Assembly: GCA_002683735.1 (NCBI GenBank)
Contig: NYTZ01000131.1
Location: 1 to 5,971, forward strand
DNA length: 5,971 nucleotides
From: Flavobacteriales bacterium
GTDB taxonomy: Bacteria; Bacteroidota; Bacteroidia; Flavobacteriales; UA16
Direction of reading: 5' to 3'
The notes under the pieces are model-generated. The model was not told the DNA's origin. It saw only the letters and a list, made by a program, of their open reading frames with translations, and made no database searches. Within the stretch, counting starts at the first letter, position 1. Every line of letters begins with the position of its first letter. A program made the position numbers and the translations under genes. Below are positions 1 to 5,000 of the stretch, piece after piece.

Positions 1-27
1 ATTCTCACAGATGCCTACAGATTCTTC

Positions 28-84
28 CTACTACTAATACCTCTACTACTACGACTACCTCTACTACTACTACTACTACTACTA
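28..84. repeat. CTA/TAC trinucleotide microsatellite
   Basis: Interrupted CTA repeat. The right part (61-84) is eight perfect CTA units. The left part (28-60) has the same units broken by single-base changes such as taata, cctcta and cgacta, which suggests an older, decaying stretch. No reading frame of interest crosses it. It directly precedes the first block of CCAAGA-type repeats. Confidence 0.95.
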
Positions 85-112
85 TTTCCTACTTCAGCTC
101 TGCAGGAGCGTG

Positions 113-262
113 CCAAGGCGCCCCCAAGGGCGCTCTAAGAGGCTTCCAACAGCTCGAGAGGCTGCAAGAGACGACCAAGAGGCGCCCAGGAGAGTCCAAG
201 AGCGCCCCCAGGCCCCCTCAAGAGCTCTCCAGGAGCACTCCAAGAAGCCTTCAGGAGCGAGC
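113..262. repeat. CCAAGA-type helically phased degenerate repeat, block 1
   Basis: The short core CCAAG (variants CTAAG, TCAAG, CCAGG, GCAAG) recurs about every 10-11 bases. Core starts were read at 113, 124, 135, 146, 155, 164, 175, 186, 196, 208, 218, 229, 240 and 251, giving thirteen steps with a mean of 10.6. Units are degenerate, and the 4-6 bases between cores are mostly G/C-rich (gagcgc, ggcgcc). An overlapping frame of 89 codons starting near 110 is simply the translation of this repeat (Arg/Pro/Gln-rich) and is not called as a gene. The array stops near 262, where unrelated sequence begins. Confidence 0.8.
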
Positions 263-302
263 CTACTCCCTGGGTCGGCGGGACTCGCGACGCGGATACA
301 AG

Positions 303-330
303 CCGTCGCACACCTTCTGGTGTGCTTCGG
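303..330. other. Perfect 7-bp hairpin extended by an outer 3-bp stem
   Basis: GCACACC at 308-314 pairs with GGTGTGC at 319-325 around a TTCT loop. After a 2x2 internal loop (TC against TT), CCG at 303-305 pairs with CGG at 328-330. It could form in DNA or RNA on either strand. There is no T-run after it, so it does not look like a bacterial intrinsic terminator. Confidence 0.6.
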
Positions 331-368
331 CGTGTTAAATCCAGGTTTCAGATCACTTGCTCCGGCCC

Positions 369-386
369 AAGGGAGCTAAATCCCTT
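369..386. other. Perfect 6-bp hairpin
   Basis: AAGGGA at 369-374 pairs with TCCCTT at 381-386 around the loop GCTAAA. It sits 38 bases after the hairpin at 303-330, in the same non-repeat segment. Function unknown. Confidence 0.55.
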
Positions 387-458
387 AAGGGTTCGCTCAG
401 GCCACCGGGTTCCGCCGACCTCGCTCTTGGGCAATGTAGGTTCAAGCAACCTTTTCGG

Positions 459-916
459 CCAAGATAGCTCCAAGAGCGCTCAAGATGACTCCACGACGCT
501 CCAAGCAACCTCCACAAGCTCCTAAGATGCGTTCAAGACGCTCCAAGACTATTCAAGGGGCCCAAGATGCCTCGAAGAGCGCCAAGATGCCTCCAGAACA
601 ACTCCAAGGACCTGACGAATCCACGAAAGACGTCAGAAAACAATGGATAACATTGAAACCACAAGGAGAATCAAGAAGTCGGCAAATACACCGCCAAGGC
701 CGCCCAAGATGGCTCCAAGACACCTCAAGAGCGCCCAAGACACGCCCAAGAGCGACCAAGAGGCCTCCAAGAGCGCCCAATAAATCCTCCAAGGCGGCCC
801 CAAGAGCGCCAAAGCTGTCTCCAAGAGCCTCTAGGACTGCCCAAAAGCCTCCCAGACAGCCCCAAGAGCGCCCAGAGAGTGTATGCAAGAGGGGCCCAGG
901 ATCTTCCAAGACGCAA
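459..916. repeat. CCAAGA-type helically phased degenerate repeat, block 2 (main block)
   Basis: This is the longest block of the repeat. Core starts in its best part were read at 661, 671, 682, 694, 704, 715, 725, 735, 746, 756, 767, 777, 789, 799, 809, 821, 831, 841, 852, 862, 872, 885, 896 and 906: 23 steps, mean 10.65. In 459-624 the mean is about 10.3; 625-660 is degraded. Units alternate between about 10 and 11 bases, so a pair spans 21 bases or seven codons. That keeps frames open on both strands and gives translations with seven-residue periodicity (RAPKTRP, RATKRPP, RAPNKSS). A 174-codon + frame at 485-1009 and a 132-codon - frame at 553-951 are best explained this way. There are no spacers or direct-repeat units of CRISPR size. 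Confidence 0.85.
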
Positions 917-1083
917 CTTGCTGTCCAGACAACTGTCCAACCACTTCCCAAAAAGCAACTCCAAACATGCGACCCCGAGGTGTGCGGCGGTAATCGCTAC
1001 GCGTCTTAACATTTATGCATTGACACATTGGATAAATCTGCAATGACTACCTTCACTGCCATCCGAGAGACACTCAACTTTGG
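917..1083. other. Repeat-poor segment between blocks 2 and 3; no gene seen
   Basis: The CCAA spacing becomes irregular after about 913 (cores near 925, 937, 955 and 961) and is lost by about 970. Positions 970-1083 are more AT-rich and show no recognisable coding or RNA feature. Confidence 0.5.
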
Positions 1084-1150
1084 CCAGAATTCTTTAGAGT
1101 TCTCCAGGGGCCTCCGAGGGCTCTCCAAGGGCATTCGTAGGTCCTCCAGG
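1084..1150. repeat. CCAAGA-type repeat, short third block
   Basis: Core-like CCAG, TTAG, CCAG, CGAG, CCAAG, CGTAG and CCAGG occur at about 1084, 1094, 1104, 1115, 1125, 1136 and 1146, again stepping by 10 or 11. The units are more diverged than in block 2. The match in period and G/C-rich filler suggests a degraded extension of the same array. A frame of 109 codons (1028-1357) crosses it, but its product is not recognisable. Confidence 0.5.
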
Positions 1151-1620
1151 ACGCTGCGCACGGCCTGCTTGAGCCCTCAAAAAAACTTTGAACAGTGCGT
1201 TCGCCTATTCCAGATAGCTAGTTGCTGTGGGCAGGCACCGATTGCAAGCCCTGTCAAAGATCAGACCTGCAAAAAAGCAACGGGGTGCCCTTCCATCTTC
1301 CCACAGGATTGTATGAAAGTGAGCTGTTCACTTAAAGTCTTAAACTCTCTTCACTGAAGCCTCTAAGAACTCGATGGGCGCTTGCAGATGCACGTGAGCG
1401 CAACGGCCCTTGGGGTTTCCATACGCTCCGAAGATGCTGTACGTGATGGCTCCATAGAGCAAGGGCCCATGTCCTCAAGCTCCGGGCAGCCCCATATCGA
1501 GTCCACCCCGGCAGGTGTGCTCGTCGGACACTTATGGTCTGTTGACGGAAACTCAAGCGCTCTCCAAATCACCTGATCATTCTCCACCAACTGTTGTTTA
1601 CAACGTGGCCTTCTGAGACC
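1151..1620. other. Intergenic stretch; no supported gene
   Basis: Short open frames occur on both strands (for example + 1382-1576 of 64 codons and - 1363-1641 of 92 codons), but they overlap one another. None gives a recognisable domain or a convincing start. A pyrimidine-rich run ending in CACAG at about 1290-1306 resembles a splice acceptor, but no partner donor or exon could be tied to it. Confidence 0.45.
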
Positions 1621-1844
1621 ATGTATGATGTAGAACTGCAACGAGAAAAAAAAACACCAACGGAATTGTCGTCAACGCATTTACGCCCGGCTTTGGAAAG
1701 ATATTTGGGAGGTTCCCGGAACTCATGCGCAACGACACGGTGCCCTTCGAATACACCTATAGGCATTCTTCACGAGCCGCTGCAATGATTAGCGCATCCA
1801 CTGCTTGTGAGTGGAAGTGCTCAGTTGCGTACAATCAATTCTGA
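1621..1844 (+). pseudogene. Possible fragment of a short-chain dehydrogenase/reductase (low confidence)
   Basis: The frame opening at 1629 and stopping at TGA 1842-1844 contains NGIVVNAFTPGF at about 1659-1694. It resembles the conserved GI-x-VNA-x-x-PG segment that follows the catalytic Tyr-x-x-x-Lys of short-chain dehydrogenases, including the protochlorophyllide-reductase-like branch. Just upstream, in a different frame, MYDVELQRE (1621-1647) fits the usual helix ending in E-L-x-R before that strand. The two frames are separated by a run of nine A residues at 1646-1654. I see no Rossmann GxxxGxG or YxxxK upstream, and the preceding DNA is not coherent in any frame. It could be a decayed exon, an internal exon of a split gene, or chance. 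The dehydrogenase assignment rests on about a dozen residues. Confidence 0.25.
1797..1815. other. Perfect 6-bp inverted repeat
   Basis: TCCACT at 1797-1802 pairs with AGTGGA at 1810-1815 around a 7-base loop. It overlaps the end of the possible dehydrogenase fragment. Function unknown and could be chance. Confidence 0.35.
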
Positions 1845-2068
1845 CGAAGGCTTTCCTACAAAGTGAGTGACAAGTGGCTTCGCACATCCACATGTACTAT
1901 TGTACATGGGGGCGGGCCGCGCGTGAGGGAGCTACAGTAGCCCCCGACCTTAAAGTTACAACAGCCCCAACAACGGTGCTTCCCCTCAAGTCTGGGCGCC
2001 ATCCATGGTGAACTGTTGGGCTGCTTGGCATCCAGTGCCTGGAGAAGCAGCAGCAGCCTGATACTCGG
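1845..2068 (-). other. 3' flank of the large minus-strand gene
   Basis: No independent gene is supported here. Apart from the hairpin at 1888-1911 the stretch has no clear repeat. The overlapping minus frame at 1897-2289 runs in another frame through the end of the large gene and is a shadow. The transcript end cannot be placed from sequence alone. Confidence 0.4.
1888..1911. other. 7-bp perfect inverted repeat downstream of the large gene
   Basis: CATGTAC at 1891-1897 pairs with GTACATG at 1902-1908 around a TATT loop. After one A/G mismatch, CC (1888-1889) pairs with GG (1910-1911). It lies about 160 bases past the stop of the minus-strand gene, so it would fall in that gene's 3' flank or 3' UTR. 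A role in RNA 3' processing is possible but not shown, and no canonical AATAAA was noticed nearby on the minus strand. Confidence 0.5.
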
Positions 2069-5000
2069 TCAGAAGTAGAATTCGCGGAGGCCCAACGCCG
2101 CGATCTGAGAGGTCCGGCGTCCAGTGCGATTCTGCTCGTCGAGCGAGAGCGTGGTCTGGGAGGGTGGCGGCTGCCAATACCCATCTGTCTCTTCCTCTCC
2201 ATCTTCATTCGGCCAGATGTCAGGGCGATTGCTTCCAAAGCCGCTTGAAGAAATCTTCTTGTTGCTGCTGAACTTCTTGGCGCATGCAAGCTCGTTGTGC
2301 TCGAGCGATGCGCTTACTGAGCCCCTTGCTGGTTGTATGTTGGTTGGCTCTTCGATGTCTGACGCCTCACTACCCCTAGTCACTTTTCTTTGGGATCCTT
2401 CTGCCTCCATGCTGGAGTCGAATTTGGTGTTCACAAGATCACCAACACCATCCAGGATGTTGTGGAGTTCTGACCGATGTCTCTCTTGCTTGATGCTCTC
2501 ACGCTCCCGCCTCACGATAGCCGCTGTGGCCGAGGCATTGATGCCCATCGGGTTGATAGTTGTGAAGGTCTTCCTAGTGTCTCTTCTTTCCCCAGTGGTC
2601 GCCGGCAAGCTCGCGACGCCTGCAGCAGGTGAGCTCTTGTACTTGGCCGCACAGTAGACTTCGGAGCCATGGTTCGGCTCCCCCTCCTCAACAGGGGCGG
2701 TTTGGGACCTCTCCGCCGTGTCCCTCCTCGGGCCGTCCCTCTCCTCCCGGCGGCCGGGCCGGGCGCCCACGGAGCCCCGGCGGGAGGAGACACCGCCGAG
2801 CGGGGCCCCGCCGGACCCGCGCCCCGCCACCCCTCCCCCGGAGTTCCGGCGAGCGCGGGCGCTCTGGAGCTTGCCCGACACGCTCACCGCCAGGTGGTCG
2901 ATATCCTGCTCGGCGGCGGTCCTTGCCTCAAATCCCCCTCTCGGGTTGCGACGATGTGAGTGTGAGTGCGGTCCAGCACCGGAGCCCTCTGCTTCACCTC
3001 CCCAAGAGTTTCTCCTTGAGGCGTCTTGCACCGACTGGATCTCGGGCAAGTCTGAGCCAGACTTTCTGCGGCCCCCCGCGATCTTGTGCGCCTCTCGCTC
3101 GATGTCGATCCTGCCAGGAGACCGAGGATCCCCGATGGCATCGAGATTGGGCTCCGCATCTGTGGCTTCAGTGTCTGTCGAAAGCCCCGAGTCGGAAGTC
3201 TGATGTGGTGTCACATGCTCACTGCTCTTCGAATGAGGTCCATGAGATGACTGGGCGTCCTGCTCGGGCTCTGAGCTGCGCCGCTGCCGAAGCCTGTCAC
3301 GGTAATGCCTGCGAATATCCTCCGAAGTTGAGTCGAAGCCAGGGTCTTTGCTTACTCCCCTGTCCAAACTAATTGCCACGTGCCCGGATACAATATCAGG
3401 GGCAGCACTTCCACTCTGGCGACTGGATGTCTGCCAGCACTTCTGAGTGGGATCGGCAACGAGTACCTCGCGGGCCTGCTTCGCTCGGCTCACCTTCTCA
3501 TCGTTCGCTCGACTTCCCCTCTCAACTGACAAGTCAATGTGCGCAGGGAGGCTAGGAACCTCGCCATCGTGCGGAGTTGCCTGAAGGTCCTCGTTGTCTA
3601 TGGCATCACACGGACTTGAAACAGACTCCGAAGGCGGCCCTTCTGGAGGAACTCCAATCAATGTGATCAGAGGTGCGCTGATGGCATTATTCCCAAGGGA
3701 GCTTTCGGAGCTTTGCCGTCCAACTCCATGGCCACTTTCAGAGCTGTGCCGCCGTGGTGTCTTCAAGCTGACACAATCGCTCACGGTGTTTCTCCGCAAG
3801 TCTTGGCTAATCGTTGTGTTCCCGTTTGTGGGGGCAGCGATGTAACCTGGCACGGACAACCTGTGCCCCATCTGCGGCATGTGAACTGCAAGCCTGTTCT
3901 CGTCATCCTCGTCATCATCACCCACAGCGCTGGCCGACAAGGTCGACGGGCTCATGGAGAGCCGCTTGCCCGAGACCATCGGCCCAACTCCACTATCCCT
4001 CTTCTGCCACACCTTCATACCCCCTGGCGCTGGGCTCGGGGAGAGTGCGGCCCGACAGTCGCCATCCTTTTTGCCCATCGTGGCAAGAATTGAGCGCCTG
4101 ACACCTGAAGCAAGACTCGTCTTCTTCTCCTCGTCCTCGTCCGGGTCAAACTCCTCACTGCCTGAGTCACCAGACGCAGCACTGGAGCTACTCTTTTGGC
4201 TCGAGGCGTCCTGCCCTTGCGCAGCTTGCTTTATGAATGACCTGAAACTGCTGCCCGGCCTCGAGATTTGAAGTGACTGCCGGATTTCCTTGCGGAGAAC
4301 TTGTTTTCTATCCAACTTCTGATTTTCGTCTTGGATGGGTATTTCCAAGCGGGGAACTTGTTTTCCATCGAAGTTCTCATTTTCGTCTTGGTTGGGTGAG
4401 AGGAAGGGGCTTGCAGAGGCGGAGCGTGCGGCCCCGCCTGAGCTGACCACCGCTTTAGAACCTACTCTGCAACTCTGACGTCTCTCGGTGTCTCCGCATC
4501 CAGAGAGCGCCATGCAATTGTTCAGGCGCTGCTGCAAGGCCTCCCCGCGCCTCTTGAACATGGCGCTCAAGGCCTTCAAGTTGGCCGCGCCAACGGACAA
4601 GGCCAAGTGCCTGGAGTCCCAATGCCACTTTAGCCCCCGGGTGGCATGCGTGGCAGACTCTCCCATCCGGTAGACCTGACGATTGATGATGCTGTCAAAG
4701 TCAGACGCGAGATCCAGATTTTCCCCAACAACGGAAGAGCAAGATAAGAAGACTGTGTGAAAATAGCTGCCAAAGCGCCTTCGCCAGTGCTTCATCGAGA
4801 CTGCAAAAGCATCCCGTGGGTGCCGCCCACCCTTCGTGCAACCAATGGCATTGAGCACCAAGATGGGAGCGTCACTCTCGGGTGTATCTTCGTTGACATC
4901 CTGGAGGGCAACAAGGCCAATGAGGTTGAGCCGCTCAAGGAGTGCTGTATGGTCCTCATCATCCGCGTACCACTCGGTGCGCTCCCCGTAGTCATTGCTC

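Larger units (their letters stand above)
263..458. other. Non-repeat segment between repeat blocks; no gene seen
   Basis: This 196-base stretch lacks the CCAAGA periodicity that flanks it on both sides. It carries two strong perfect hairpins (303-330 and 369-386) and a weaker one (AGGTT at 438-442 with AACCT at 448-452). Short overlapping frames cross it, but none gives a recognisable protein. It might be sequence inserted into a once continuous repeat array, or a structured RNA segment. I found no obvious target-site duplication at its edges, and I could not fold a tRNA or a known small RNA in it. Confidence 0.5.

Noticed and set aside
345..420. tRNA or SINE-like sequence (GGTTC boxes near 389 and 409)
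   Set aside because: No cloverleaf with acceptor, anticodon and T arms could be built, and no convincing A box lies upstream.
459..916. CRISPR array
   Set aside because: Units are 10-11 bases, degenerate and back to back, without unique spacers of regular size, and no cas-like gene is present.
553..951. Minus-strand frame looking like a leucine zipper or membrane protein
   Set aside because: The leucine heptads arise because CCAAGA read in reverse gives CTTGG units every seven codons per two repeats. There is no independent support.
485..1009. 174-codon + frame as a real Arg/Pro-rich protein
   Set aside because: Its content is the translation of the 10-11 base repeat with seven-residue periodicity. 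No domain is visible, and an equally open frame exists on the other strand.
1164..1186. Relict spliced-leader sequence on the minus strand (ends GGCTCAAG)
   Set aside because: Only the last eight bases match the dinoflagellate spliced leader as I recall it. The preceding bases do not, so chance is likely. A similar TTTTGGCTCGAG near 4194 lies inside coding sequence.
1290..1306. 3' splice acceptor (pyrimidine run plus CACAG)
   Set aside because: No donor, branch site or adjacent coding exon could be linked to it, and such matches are common by chance.
1028..1357. 109-codon + frame
   Set aside because: No recognisable domain. It partly overlaps the third repeat block, and its start is not supported.
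2629..3372. 247-codon + frame antisense to the large gene
   Set aside because: It lies in the GC-rich low-complexity part of the large gene, where stop codons are rare on both strands. Its product has no recognisable domain.
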